Origin: an uncultured Opitutales bacterium | Lineage (GTDB): Bacteria; Verrucomicrobiota; Verrucomicrobiia; Opitutales; Seribacteraceae | DNA: 64,000 bases | NCBI GenBank assembly: GCA_943789375.1 | Contig: CALSTX010000010.1 | Coordinates: 186,001-250,000 of the forward strand | Direction of reading: 5' to 3' | Part shown: piece after piece, positions 53,474 through 62,760 of the stretch | Numbering within the stretch: position 1 is the stretch's first letter | Layout: every line of letters starts with the position of its first letter | The notes under the pieces: model-generated | Database searches by the model: none | Told to the model about the DNA's origin: nothing | What the model saw: the letters and a program-made list of their open reading frames with translations, nothing else | Translations under genes and position numbers: made by a program

Positions 53474-54048
53474 TCCGCAAAACTAGCGAGACACAAATTA
53501 AAATCCTTTTATCTCTGGATGGTTCCGGAAAGGGAGAAATTTCAACGGGCGTACCATTTTTAGATCATATGCTCGATCTATTTTCCCGGCATGGTTTTTT
53601 CGATCTTTCCATTGAAGCAACAGGTGATATTGAAATTGATTATCATCACTTGGTGGAAGACTTGGGCATTTGCTTGGGCCAAGCTTTTAAAAAAGCTTTA
53701 GGCGACAAATCAGGTATTCGCCGATATGGTTTCTTTCTTTTGCCGATGGATGAAACATTAGCTTCTGTATCCGTTGATTTAAGTAATCGGGCTTATCTTG
53801 TTTGGAAAGTGACAAGTTCTTTGGCCACTGTTCGAGATTTTAATATTCATTTATTTAAAGAATTTTTTCAGGCTTTTGCTAACGAAGTTGCTTGTAATTT
53901 ACATATTTGTTTAGAGCACGGTGAAGAACCCCACCACATAGCGGAAGCTATTTTTAAAGGGTTTGCCAAATCTATGGATGTGGCCACTAAACCTGAGCCC
54001 CGCTTAGATGGTAGGATTCCTTCGACCAAAGGAACTTTGTCAGCTTAA
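53446..54048 (+). CDS. hisB: Imidazoleglycerol-phosphate dehydratase
   Basis: HisB removes water from imidazole glycerol phosphate; it binds manganese with paired HHxxE motifs. The metal motifs are HHLVED (about residue 66) and HHIAEA (about residue 165); [13 protein letters not shown] and PSTKGTL are conserved. Length 200 aa, the single-domain form with no phosphatase part, so histidinol-phosphate needs another enzyme, probably the HisN-like gene at 18961-19734. The ATG at 53446 lies within the end of hisC. Confidence 0.96.
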   Translation: MATSRKAEIVRKTSETQIKILLSLDGSGKGEISTGVPFLDHMLDLFSRHGFFDLSIEATGDIEIDYHHLVEDLGICLGQAFKKALGDKSGIRRYGFFLLPMDETLASVSVDLSNRAYLVWKVTSSLATVRDFNIHLFKEFFQAFANEVACNLHICLEHGEEPHHIAEAIFKGFAKSMDVATKPEPRLDGRIPSTKGTLSA

Positions 54049-54062
54049 TTTATTAAATTTAA

Positions 54063-54692
54063 ATGAGCATGTCCCGCAAAGTAGGCGTGATTGATTATGG
54101 CACAGGAAACCTAAAAAGTGTTGTTAAAGCCTTCGAATATTTAAATGCGGATGTTTCAATAATTCAAGATCCGGAGGAAATGAAAGGGATAGATGCTTTG
54201 GTATTTCCCGGGCAAGGTACTTTCGATCAGTGTATGCAGTCATTGATGAAATCAGGGTTAGATCAGGCCTTGATATCATGGATTAATCAAGGAAAGCCAT
54301 ACTTTGGAATTTGCCTCGGCTTACAGGTTCTCTTTGAAACATCAGAAGAAGGAAGTTTGTCAGGGCTTGGATTATTCAAAGGTCATGTCAGAAGATTTAC
54401 TTTAAAAGCCACCCTGAAAATCCCCCATATGGGTTGGAATAGAGTTTCCTGGAATTTGCCACCAGGAGATTTCTTGAGGAACAATTTATCAGATTCCGAT
54501 CAATTTTATTTTGTGCATAGTTATTATTTAGCAGATGTCTCTGAAGATCTTATAACCTTTGAGACTACCTACGGCATTCCGTTTGTAAGCGGTATTTTTT
54601 CTGGTAAGTGCATTGCTACTCAATTTCATCCTGAAAAAAGTCAGGCAAAAGGTTTACAACTTTACAGGAACTTTCTTGAAAAAATTGTTTAA
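54063..54692 (+). CDS. hisH: Imidazole glycerol phosphate synthase glutaminase subunit
   Basis: HisH gives ammonia from glutamine to HisF. IDYGTGNLKSV at the start, the catalytic Cys in GICLGLQVLFE and the His-Glu pair in TQFHPEKSQ are visible, with FVHSYY nearby. Length 209 aa. ATG at 54063 or 54069. Its partner hisF is not in the window. Citrate synthase follows after 45 bp. Confidence 0.95.
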   Translation: MSMSRKVGVIDYGTGNLKSVVKAFEYLNADVSIIQDPEEMKGIDALVFPGQGTFDQCMQSLMKSGLDQALISWINQGKPYFGICLGLQVLFETSEEGSLSGLGLFKGHVRRFTLKATLKIPHMGWNRVSWNLPPGDFLRNNLSDSDQFYFVHSYYLADVSEDLITFETTYGIPFVSGIFSGKCIATQFHPEKSQAKGLQLYRNFLEKIV

Positions 54693-54737
54693 AATTGGCA
54701 TTACTAAAGGTTCTACCCATTCAAACTACCCTATATC

Positions 54738-56021
54738 ATGTCACAATCAGCAGATCTTCTCATAAATGATCAATCTTATCCTCTCCCAATTCTTACTGGT
54801 ACCGAACAAGAACAAGCTGTTGATATAAGTCAGCTTCGTAAGCTCAGCAAATTTATAACTTTTGATGACGGCTATGGAAACACCGGTTCTTGTGAAAGCT
54901 CCGTTACTTTCATAGACGGGGATAAGGGAATTCTTCGTTACCGTGGTTATGATATTGCTGAACTTGCGGAAAAATCGACATTTCTAGAAACATGCTACCT
55001 TTTGATTTATGGTAATCTGCCTACTGCAACCGAATTATCCTCTCTTGAAGCTCGAGTTGCTCAATTTACGGAATTACCACCTGAAGTGTTAGCAGCCTTG
55101 AAGGCTTTACCAGCTAATACCCATCCGATGGCAGTTTTATCCTGTGGTCTTCAGGCGTTGGGTGGAGCTTTTCCAGACCTTTCGTCTAACAATAAGCAGC
55201 AAGATTTAGATAATTTTGATAAGTCTTCTAGTTTAATTATTTCAGCTATCCGTTCTATAGCAGCAGCTCGATATAGATTTTCAAGAGGAGAAGAATTTTC
55301 AGGTTCTGAAAAAAGTGGAAATTACTGTGAAGATTTTCTTTCCATGATGTTTTCTTCAAAAGATAGCAATGGGATTCCAGAAGCTGTTAGTAAAGCATTG
55401 GATGTAATTTTCCTCCTCCATGCGGATCATGAGCAGAACTGTTCTACCTCGACTTGCAGAATGATAGCTTCCGGTGGAGCTAATCCATTCGCATCAGTGG
55501 CTGGTGCAACTTCTGCATTATGGGGACCTTTACATGGCGGGGCAAATATGGCAGTTATAAAAATGCTTAATGAAATCCATCAATCTGGAGATGATGGGAG
55601 TAAGTTTATTCAGTCCGCTAAGGAGGGTAAGTCAAGGCTTATGGGATTTGGGCATCGGGTGTACCGCAATTATGATCCCCGTGCCAAAATTCTTAAAAGT
55701 GCTTGTGATCAAGCATTAGATGCATTGGGTGTAGATAGTCCTATCCTTGATATTGCTCGAAATCTTGAGTCAACTGCTTTGGAAGATGAATATTTTATAC
55801 AACGCAAGTTGTATCCAAATGTAGACTTTTATAGTGGTATAATTTTGCAGGCTATGGGTTTCCCAACCGATACTTTTACGGTTCTTTTCGCTATTGGACG
55901 AGCTCCAGGTTGGTTAGCCCATTGGAAGGAAATCGCATCTAACGGAAAACGCATTCACCGCCCCCGTCAAATCTATCAAGGCGAAACTCTACGCTCTTAT
56001 ACCGAGATCGCTAGTAGATAA
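54738..56021 (+). CDS. gltA: Citrate synthase
   Basis: Citrate synthase joins oxaloacetate and acetyl-CoA to start the TCA cycle. The catalytic His and neighbours are LHADHEQNCSTSTCRM and GPLHGGANMAVIKML; GFGHRVYRNYDPRAKIL and PNVDFYSG supply other active-site residues. Length 427 aa, the long hexameric-type form (with the N-terminal extension TFDDGYGNTGSCESSVTFIDGDKGILRYRGYDI). Ends 3 bp from the stop of the convergent membrane protein gene. Confidence 0.96.
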   Translation: MSQSADLLINDQSYPLPILTGTEQEQAVDISQLRKLSKFITFDDGYGNTGSCESSVTFIDGDKGILRYRGYDIAELAEKSTFLETCYLLIYGNLPTATELSSLEARVAQFTELPPEVLAALKALPANTHPMAVLSCGLQALGGAFPDLSSNNKQQDLDNFDKSSSLIISAIRSIAAARYRFSRGEEFSGSEKSGNYCEDFLSMMFSSKDSNGIPEAVSKALDVIFLLHADHEQNCSTSTCRMIASGGANPFASVAGATSALWGPLHGGANMAVIKMLNEIHQSGDDGSKFIQSAKEGKSRLMGFGHRVYRNYDPRAKILKSACDQALDALGVDSPILDIARNLESTALEDEYFIQRKLYPNVDFYSGIILQAMGFPTDTFTVLFAIGRAPGWLAHWKEIASNGKRIHRPRQIYQGETLRSYTEIASR

Positions 56022-56024
56022 TGA

Positions 56025-56792
56025 TTATCCAGCTTGCCTGTTCGAGCCTTGTGCCAAAACTTCCTCGAAAGATAATCCAGTAAGCTCCCTAATGCCTTTA
56101 AACAAAATCCACATTGCGTAAAGGCTGACAATCATACAAGGCAAGATTATTACGGGAAAACTCCATCCCATCATTTGCCCAACTTCATCAGCATAGGAGT
56201 TGCGGTCAATGGCCGGTTCCGTTACAACGATTAAACGGGATAGATAGTAATTTAAGGCAGCACTTATGGTAAAACTTAGGGCTAGCAGAAAAGTACATTT
56301 TGTCATAAGCTTCTGAAACAATTTTTCAGTATTGTTAAGCTTCAGTTTTTCATTGATCAAATCTACCTTTATGACTTCTGGGTTAAATAGAAATAGATGA
56401 ACTAGTGGTCGTTTGGTTTTTAATGTAAATAAAGTGAGGGCACCAAGAATACCAGGGAGGGCTGCCTCCTTGATTGCAAACATTTGTACCGTTGCACCTG
56501 GAACTAGTCCGATACCACCAGTGAGTAAGACACTACACAACCCAAGAATTGAGATGAAATTCCATTTTTTTCGTTTGTTAAAATCCCAGAGCCCATAGCC
56601 AATGGGAAAAGAAATAGCGACAAGAAGCAAAATCGAGCTTGTAAGAGTAGCGTCTGGAGCTACTCCTAATTGTTGGCCAAGAGATTCGCCAAACCATGCA
56701 TTCCCCTTTCGAAGAAAAAGAATTGGAAGGATTAAATTAAATCCAATATTAAATAAAAGATTCTCTTTTTTAGGTTGTTGGTTTTCTTTCAT
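56025..56792 (-). CDS. VC0807-like multi-span membrane protein
   Basis: The 255-aa product has five to six hydrophobic spans (about residues 12-30, 48-66, 80-100, 108-125, 165-185, 212-235) and no catalytic motif that I know. NIGFNLILPILFL at the start, followed by IGYGLWDFNKRKKWNFISILGLCSVLLTGGIGL, resembles a family annotated as VC0807 in proteobacteria, with no known function. It is divergent from coaB with a 50-bp gap (56793-56842). Confidence 0.6.
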   Translation of the reverse strand: MKENQQPKKENLLFNIGFNLILPILFLRKGNAWFGESLGQQLGVAPDATLTSSILLLVAISFPIGYGLWDFNKRKKWNFISILGLCSVLLTGGIGLVPGATVQMFAIKEAALPGILGALTLFTLKTKRPLVHLFLFNPEVIKVDLINEKLKLNNTEKLFQKLMTKCTFLLALSFTISAALNYYLSRLIVVTEPAIDRNSYADEVGQMMGWSFPVIILPCMIVSLYAMWILFKGIRELTGLSFEEVLAQGSNRQAG

Positions 56793-56842
56793 TTGCAGTT
56801 AAGCCTATCATCATAATAAAATAAAGTCCCTCTTATTGTTTA

Positions 56843-57478
56843 ATGAAAAGTGATATTCAATGTTTAATATCTGCTGGTCCAACACGTGAATGGATAGACC
56901 CGGTGCGGTTTATATCGAACCCTTCTTCAGGAAAGATGGGCTACGCCTTAGCTCATGCTGCTCATAATCTTGGAATTAAAGTTACATTAGTTAGTGGTCC
57001 AGTAAACCTAAAGGTGCCCGATGGAGTATGCAGTATCATGGTGGAGACCGCACAAGAGATGAATGATGCAATGCAGGAATTATTCGAAAAGACAGATGTT
57101 ACAATTATGTCTGCTGCAGTATGCGATCATCGGCCGCAAATTAAGCACACTCAAAAGCTTAAAAAAAACCGGCAATCATCATACATCCAGCTAGAGGCAA
57201 ACCCTGATATATTAGAAAGCTTAGGAAAAAGAAAAAAAAGCTCCCAAGTCCTTGTTGGTTTTGCTGCAGAAACTGAAAACCATTTAGCTAACGCAATGAC
57301 CAAGATTCGTAAGAAAAACCTAGATTGGATCGCCCTCAATGATGTTTCTAGTAGAGGTCTAGGCTTCCAATCTGATTTTAATGCGATTACTATGCTTTCT
57401 AAAGATGAGGAAACAGTTATTTTTGATCGAGATACTAAACTTGTCATAGCCAGTAGAATTTTGAAACTGTTGTTCTAA
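56843..57478 (+). CDS. coaB: Stand-alone phosphopantothenate-cysteine ligase domain (CoaB)
   Basis: CoaB joins 4'-phosphopantothenate and cysteine in CoA synthesis. The 211-aa protein is only the C-terminal half of the usual CoaBC fusion: ISAGPTREWIDPVRFISNPSSGKMGYALA (start of the domain), MSAAVCDHRPQ, KLKKNRQ, LEANPDILESLG and VLVGFAAETEN. The decarboxylase (CoaC) half must be a separate gene elsewhere. The stop overlaps the next start by one base (TAATG), so it is translationally coupled to the sensor kinase. Confidence 0.9.
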   Translation: MKSDIQCLISAGPTREWIDPVRFISNPSSGKMGYALAHAAHNLGIKVTLVSGPVNLKVPDGVCSIMVETAQEMNDAMQELFEKTDVTIMSAAVCDHRPQIKHTQKLKKNRQSSYIQLEANPDILESLGKRKKSSQVLVGFAAETENHLANAMTKIRKKNLDWIALNDVSSRGLGFQSDFNAITMLSKDEETVIFDRDTKLVIASRILKLLF

Positions 57479-58668
57479 TGAAACCAAAACCAGCAATAAG
57501 CCCCCTGGATAAAGTACTTGGCCGTTTGGATGACTTAGATGAAGTAAACCTTGGTATACTCGTTCAGCGATTAGCACGGGAACGAAAATTACTTGAAACT
57601 GTATTCGATGTCATTCGTGATGGCATTCTTGTTTTAGATGAAGAAGGTATTATTACATATTCGAATGTTGAAGGACGCCGGTTAATTGGGCTTAAGGGCG
57701 ATATAAGCGAAAAAGTGTTTCTCCATCGTGCCGCTCCTGAGCTTGCGAAAGCAATTGGCTTGGGTCGCAGTAAAGTCGATCCTTACCCTGAGGTCGTAGT
57801 TAGAGAAATGAAAATCTCTTATCCTGAGCAACGACAAATCAGGGCTTATGCAGTTCCTATTCAAGATACAAAGACAGCCTCTGGTTCAGCACAGGATAAA
57901 ACTGGTCTCACGATCGTGATGACAGATGTTACTGAAGAAAAAGATAAATTAGAAGCTCAATTAGAAGGTGAAAGGATTTCAAGTATTATGGATTTGGCAG
58001 CTGGTGTGGCCCATGAACTAGGAAACCCCCTTAACTCGATAAACATACATCTCCAATATTTAAATCGAAGTCTAAATAATCAAAAAATAGACGCTTCAAA
58101 AGTTTCAAAATCCCTTGATACCTGCATTAAAGAAGTTGAAAGATTAGATGGTATAATATCTCATTTTTTAAAGGCAATACGCCCGACTGAACCAAGTTTT
58201 CAAAAAATTAATCTTCTTTCTGTAATTGAAGAAACGCTGCTTTTAAGAGAAAAAGAACTACAGAATAAAAAAGTAAAAGTACAAATGGAAGCCGGTGTAC
58301 GAGAACCTATGATTCGCGGTGATCTTGAGCAGGTTAAACAAGTATTTTTCAATGTGATTGGAAATGCCATTGATGCCATCCCAGAAGACTCCGAAATAAG
58401 AATAATTTCTGGGCTGGATGAAAAATTCGTTTTTGCTCAAGTTGTTGATCAAGGAAGTGGAATAGCGAAAGAGAATATATCACGGGTATTTGAGCCGTAT
58501 TTTACCACTAAAAAAAAGGGACATGGAATAGGAATGATGATTGTTCACCGGATTATGCGGGATCACAATGGAGAGGTCGGAATTGATAGTAAGGAAGGAT
58601 CCGGTACGATTATTACTTTAAAGTTCCCTCGGAACTCTCCTCGTCGGCAATTACTTGCATCCTCATAA
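57478..58668 (+). CDS. PAS-domain sensor histidine kinase, NtrB-like
   Basis: The 396-aa kinase has no clear membrane span, so it is probably cytosolic. Order: a helical start (1-37), a PAS-like domain (about 38-155, VFDVIRDGILVLDEEGIITYSN), the H box AAGVAHELGNPLNS with phospho-acceptor His179, the N box VFFNVIGNAIDAIPE, and the G boxes DQGSGIAKENISRVFEPYFTTKKKGHGIGMMIV. It is followed by its NtrC-type partner after 11 bp. The signal is not known; nitrogen control is only one possibility. Confidence 0.9.
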   Translation: MKPKPAISPLDKVLGRLDDLDEVNLGILVQRLARERKLLETVFDVIRDGILVLDEEGIITYSNVEGRRLIGLKGDISEKVFLHRAAPELAKAIGLGRSKVDPYPEVVVREMKISYPEQRQIRAYAVPIQDTKTASGSAQDKTGLTIVMTDVTEEKDKLEAQLEGERISSIMDLAAGVAHELGNPLNSINIHLQYLNRSLNNQKIDASKVSKSLDTCIKEVERLDGIISHFLKAIRPTEPSFQKINLLSVIEETLLLREKELQNKKVKVQMEAGVREPMIRGDLEQVKQVFFNVIGNAIDAIPEDSEIRIISGLDEKFVFAQVVDQGSGIAKENISRVFEPYFTTKKKGHGIGMMIVHRIMRDHNGEVGIDSKEGSGTIITLKFPRNSPRRQLLASS

Positions 58669-58679
58669 AATTTAATGAA

Positions 58680-60053
58680 ATGAAACCAAATCTATTGATA
58701 GTTGATGATGAGGAGCATACTCGTGAAGGCTTGGAGCTTTCTTTAGAGGATAAATTTGAAGTTTTTTTAGCCTCAAGTGCCGAGGAAGCTTTTAATGCAA
58801 TGGATGCTGAGAAATTTGAGGTTGTTTTAACTGATTTACGTATGTCTGGAGTCTCCGGCATGAGCGTGATCGACTTTGCTTCTAAGCACGCAAGTAATCC
58901 AATATGCATTATGATGACAGCCTATGGAGAAGTCGATGTCGCTGTTGAGGCAATGAAACGTGGTGCCTTTGATTTCCTCTCCAAGCCTGTAAATCTTGAG
59001 AAACTAGATCTTTTAATTCAGAGAGGCTTGAATGAAAAGGACTTAAAGACAGAGAATAAAGAGCTTCATCAAAGGCTTGATAAAAAGTTCAGCTTTGATG
59101 GAATTCTTGGGAAATCTCCTGCTTTAGAAAATGTGCTAGATCAAGTAAAACTTGTTGGTCCATCGAAAGCTACGGTTCTAATTACAGGAGAAACCGGGAC
59201 GGGAAAAGAATTGGTGGCGCAAGCTGTTCATCAAAATAGTGACCGATCTCGTGGTCCTTTTATTGCTGTTCATTGTGCTGCCCTCCCATCTAATCTTTTG
59301 GAAAGCGAATTGTTTGGACATGAAAAGGGTGCATTTACTGGGGCAAACGAAAGAAGAATTGGCCGATTCGAATCTTCTAAAGGTGGTACGCTCTTTCTTG
59401 ATGAAATAGGAGAAATTGATGCTTCTACTCAGGTTAAACTCCTGCGGTTTTTAGAATCAAAATCGATTGAAAGACTGGGCAGTTCAAGAACGATAGAAGT
59501 AGATTCTCGTTTGGTTTGTGCAACAAACCGAAATTTGCACAAAATGGTGAGGAATGGTGAATTCCGTGAAGACCTGTATTACCGCTTAAATGTCGTAACT
59601 GTTGATTTACCTGCTCTTCGGGAGCGAGGAGACGATATAGTGTTGTTACTTCGGTATTTTCTTAGCTATTTTGCTAATGAAAACGGGTTTGAGGAACCCT
59701 TGCTTGAGCAGGATGCGGTGAACATACTTTTAAAGTATTCCTGGCCTGGAAATGTCCGTGAACTTAGAAATTTTTGCGAAAATTTAGTAGTTTTAAAGAG
59801 GGGTTCAACAATTACCCAGTATGATCTTGATCCACGATTTAGTCACGCGGTCTTCGAAAATCAGGAAGATCAAGAAATATTAGATCATATCTCATCAAAC
59901 TCGTTGTCTGTGGAAGAGAATGAAAAGCGATTATTGCGGAATGCATTACTTCAATCTCATGGAAATAAAACAAAAGCTGCTGAACTAATGGGTATAAGCC
60001 GAAGAACATTACATCGTAAGTTAGTTCGCTGGCCAGACATCGACATTAACTAA
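58680..60053 (+). CDS. Sigma54-dependent response regulator, NtrC family
   Basis: This 457-aa regulator activates sigma54 promoters. The receiver (1-120) has D9-D10, the phosphorylation site D52 (LTDLRMSG) and K102. The AAA+ part has Walker A GETGTGKE (170-177), GAFTGA (217-222), which touches sigma54, and Walker [10 protein letters not shown] (236-244). A Fis-type HTH lies at the end ([21 protein letters not shown]). All key residues are present. Targets are unknown. A tRNA-Asn gene on the other strand starts 7 bp after the stop. Confidence 0.93.
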   Translation: MKPNLLIVDDEEHTREGLELSLEDKFEVFLASSAEEAFNAMDAEKFEVVLTDLRMSGVSGMSVIDFASKHASNPICIMMTAYGEVDVAVEAMKRGAFDFLSKPVNLEKLDLLIQRGLNEKDLKTENKELHQRLDKKFSFDGILGKSPALENVLDQVKLVGPSKATVLITGETGTGKELVAQAVHQNSDRSRGPFIAVHCAALPSNLLESELFGHEKGAFTGANERRIGRFESSKGGTLFLDEIGEIDASTQVKLLRFLESKSIERLGSSRTIEVDSRLVCATNRNLHKMVRNGEFREDLYYRLNVVTVDLPALRERGDDIVLLLRYFLSYFANENGFEEPLLEQDAVNILLKYSWPGNVRELRNFCENLVVLKRGSTITQYDLDPRFSHAVFENQEDQEILDHISSNSLSVEENEKRLLRNALLQSHGNKTKAAELMGISRRTLHRKLVRWPDIDIN

Positions 60054-60060
60054 ACAAAAA

Positions 60061-60135
<75 letters not shown>

Positions 60136-60212
60136 ATATTTCTTATCATGCTAAATTTGTTCGTACCTGTCAATCCAACGAGTGGTTTAAGAGTTATCTT
60201 TTAAAAATAGAA

Positions 60213-60238
60213 AAAGGCCCTCATTTCTGAGGACCTTT
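60213..60238 (-). terminator. Probable terminator of the TonB-dependent receptor gene
   Basis: Arms AAAGG/CCTTT and CCTCA/TGAGG, with one mismatch between them and loop TTTC, form a 10-bp stem. On the minus strand it is followed by TTTTTCTATTTTTAAAAG, a good U-rich tail. It lies about 200 bp after the receptor stop, on the same strand, so long 3' UTR or another transcript end. Confidence 0.6.
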
Positions 60239-60280
60239 AACCTATGTGCCTGTGAACAATCTTATTAGATTGAAAAGATT

Positions 60281-60315
60281 AGCCCAACCCTAAATTGCCC
60301 GCAAAGGGTTGGGCT
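60281..60315. repeat. 11-bp inverted repeat (hairpin)
   Basis: Perfect arms AGCCCAACCCT (60281-60291) and AGGGTTGGGCT (60305-60315) surround a 13-nt loop. Neither strand has a strong U-run after it, so its role as a terminator is uncertain; it could be a structured part of the receptor 3' UTR. Confidence 0.6.
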
Positions 60316-60434
60316 TTAGGTCTTACACCCGAGATTATCTAATTCGGATACAAAACAAGTCCACTTTTTGTATTTATAAGTTATGAACTTGAAACAAACA
60401 AACGATACCTAAAAATCTTTAAATTGTGATTTGA

Positions 60435-62564
60435 TTAGAAACTGCTGGTGATGGTAAACATTGCATTTACCGGAGCACCAACGGTTGCCTGATGAGTATC
60501 ATGTGCATTTGGGAAGTATACTTCATCAAAAAGATTTTCAACTCTGACTTGTAGACGGGTATTGTCAGTAAGTGCATAAGCAGCTCCTGCATCTACACGA
60601 GTATAATCAGGAAGGAAAGCTCTTGGACTTGAATCGTCATGGTCTATAATGCTAGAGTCTTGATATATTACCCCTAGGTTCATGCTGAACTTGTCGTTGA
60701 CTAGGTAATTATTCCAAATCGAAAACATATTTTCCGGTGCTTCTTGCGAGGGAACTATAGTGCCAGATAGATTTGTTTCCGCATCTAAACTGGCATAGCT
60801 AGCAGTGGTGTACAAGCCACCTATTAATGAACCAATAACTTGCAATTCAAAACCGGTTACTTCGGATTCCCTCATTTTTGTTTCGGTATCACTAATCCAA
60901 TCAGGCTTTACAGCGGTGAGCTTAAAAACAGCAGCATTTAGGGATATTCTATCAGAAAGCTTTAGGTTGATACCCGCTTCAAGGTTTTCGAATGTATTGG
61001 CGTCAGTAAGTGCATCATCGCCCTTAATGTCAGCATACTGTTCATCATTACGGGCGGTCATTGATTCACTATAAGCGGCATATAACGACATATTTTCAGT
61101 AGCGTCGAAAATAAGACCAACTCTTGGTGAAACTTCACTATCTGTATCTACTACATCATCATCGTTTTCTACATCTCTTACATCAAATTCAAATTTGTTA
61201 TAACGCAGACCGAGTACCAAATCTAAGGCATCGGTTAGAGCGATTTGGTCTTGAAGATAGAGGGAAAAAACTGAGACATCGGCATACGCTTCGTCTTGGG
61301 AATCAGTAGTATAACTGTTGGTTAGGGCGATTGAGTTTGTACCATCTAGGGCAACGCCTTCAACTTGACCTTGAAATGAGTTATTTGAAATTCCTAGGTT
61401 TCGGGCAATCGCAACATTGAATGTATCGTTACCAACGACGCTTGTATTGTAACGATTGTTGTCGTTGTTAATGCTGATGTATTCAACTCCAGCAAGTAAG
61501 TTATGCAGAATTCCACCCGTTTGAACCTCACCAGTTATATCCGCTGATAAGGTAGTGCTTTCGCGTTTTGTGGTATCAACATAACCGTCCAATGTGACTT
61601 GATCAGGAGTTTGCCCTGCTGTGTAGGAAGAAGCATAGAGATTTTGGTAAAGCTTGTCGTGCTTACTGTGGGCTAGCTTAAATTTTCCTGTGAATGTGTC
61701 GCTTAATTCAGTTTCGAGAATTGCTCGGAGTATGTGAGCTTCGTGGGTGGACAAATTTTCAGTGGCATCGCCAAATACAATGTCTTTGAAGCTTTCGATC
61801 GGTTGTAAATCAGCTCCTGTTGGAATACCCCGATCGATGAATCTTTCTTGGTCAAGATACTCATAAGATAAATCTAATGTGGCACCATCAAAATTAAAAT
61901 GCATGGTTGGAGTAACGCCAAAAGAATCACCGTAATAAAAGTCCCTGTGATTTTCAAGGCTCTCAGCAAACATGTTAATTCTTAGGGCTTTATCCCCAAA
62001 ATTAACATTTTTGTCAACTTGTGCATTTATTTCTCCAAATGTATCTACACTCCCTTGAACAGTTGTGAAATCTTCACCGATAACACCTTTTTTAGATACA
62101 CGGTTGATCAATCCATATGCACCACCAAAACCGGTGACTAGAGCATTGGATCCGCGTAAAACTTCAACTTGTTCAACATTGTAGAGCGGACGATAATACT
62201 GAACATCGTCACGAACTCCGTCTAAGTAGAAGTCAGAGGTTGTTCGCTGACCGCGGATTACTGCAGCGTCTCGGTGTCCCTCGCCTTGAGAGGTAACGAC
62301 TCCAGGTGTGTAATCAATAATGTCTCCGATACTGTTTAAACCTTGGGCTTTGAACTGTGTGTTTGTCATGACAGATATGCTTTGAGGAATATCTTCGAGA
62401 GCACCACTTGACTTAAGCGTTGATGACATTTTTGGTGCCTCAGTCTTTGTATCAACCACACTCATAGCTGAGAGTTCTGGCTTATCTTTTTCTTGTGTGT
62501 GTGCTGTCGAAACCAGGGCGAAACTTGCACTTAGGTATAGAAGTAGTTTGTTTTTGTTTTTCAT
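60435..62564 (-). CDS. TonB-dependent siderophore receptor
   Basis: The 709-aa outer membrane receptor imports ferric siderophores using TonB energy. MKNKNKLLLYLSASFALVSTAHTQ is a signal peptide (cut near residue 22-24). The plug domain (about 45-165) has ALEDIPQSISVMTNTQF, GDIIDYTPGVVTSQGEGHRDAAVIRGQ, YLDGVRDD and VEVLRGSNALVTGFGGAYGLINRVSK. The beta barrel follows and ends in Phe (TITSSF), as outer membrane barrels do. Two Fur-like operators lie just upstream, so iron control is likely. The siderophore cannot be read. No synthesis or ABC genes are nearby. Confidence 0.93.
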   Translation of the reverse strand: MKNKNKLLLYLSASFALVSTAHTQEKDKPELSAMSVVDTKTEAPKMSSTLKSSGALEDIPQSISVMTNTQFKAQGLNSIGDIIDYTPGVVTSQGEGHRDAAVIRGQRTTSDFYLDGVRDDVQYYRPLYNVEQVEVLRGSNALVTGFGGAYGLINRVSKKGVIGEDFTTVQGSVDTFGEINAQVDKNVNFGDKALRINMFAESLENHRDFYYGDSFGVTPTMHFNFDGATLDLSYEYLDQERFIDRGIPTGADLQPIESFKDIVFGDATENLSTHEAHILRAILETELSDTFTGKFKLAHSKHDKLYQNLYASSYTAGQTPDQVTLDGYVDTTKRESTTLSADITGEVQTGGILHNLLAGVEYISINNDNNRYNTSVVGNDTFNVAIARNLGISNNSFQGQVEGVALDGTNSIALTNSYTTDSQDEAYADVSVFSLYLQDQIALTDALDLVLGLRYNKFEFDVRDVENDDDVVDTDSEVSPRVGLIFDATENMSLYAAYSESMTARNDEQYADIKGDDALTDANTFENLEAGINLKLSDRISLNAAVFKLTAVKPDWISDTETKMRESEVTGFELQVIGSLIGGLYTTASYASLDAETNLSGTIVPSQEAPENMFSIWNNYLVNDKFSMNLGVIYQDSSIIDHDDSSPRAFLPDYTRVDAGAAYALTDNTRLQVRVENLFDEVYFPNAHDTHQATVGAPVNAMFTITSSF

Positions 62565-62582
62565 AATGGGTTAGGTTTGTTT

Positions 62583-62626
62583 GATACTGAGACTCAATCT
62601 CAATTGATATTGAGACTCATTCTCAA
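62583..62626 (-). promoter_or_regulatory. Two tandem Fur-like operators
   Basis: On the plus strand, GATACTGAGACTCAATCTCAA (62583-62603) and GATATTGAGACTCATTCTCAA (62606-62626) match at 19 of 21 positions and repeat every 23 bp. Each contains a TGAGACTCA-like dyad similar to Fur boxes of the type TTGAGAATGAnTCTCA. They end 19 bp before the receptor start. A perfect -35 TTGACA lies just further upstream on the minus strand (62645-62640) but without a clear -10. Confidence 0.75.
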
Positions 62627-62760
62627 TAAATTTACCATTTGTCAAACTAAATTGGTGAAAAGATTCTGTTCAATAAGTGATATCTTTTGATTTTCTCTTA
62701 GGGCAAGTCCTGAAACTAGCTGTTGGAGATGAAAGTATGAAAGCTTTCTAAAAGCTAAAA

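Larger units (their letters stand above)
60136..60434 (-). other. Gene-free region with three hairpins
   Basis: This 299-bp gap holds no gene I can support. It has an inverted repeat CAATCT-TATT-AGATTG (60256-60271), an 11-bp inverted repeat AGCCCAACCCT/AGGGTTGGGCT (60281-60291 and 60305-60315), and the terminator at 60213-60238. A small RNA is possible but not shown. Promoters for tRNA-Asn must lie near 60136-60210. Confidence 0.5.
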
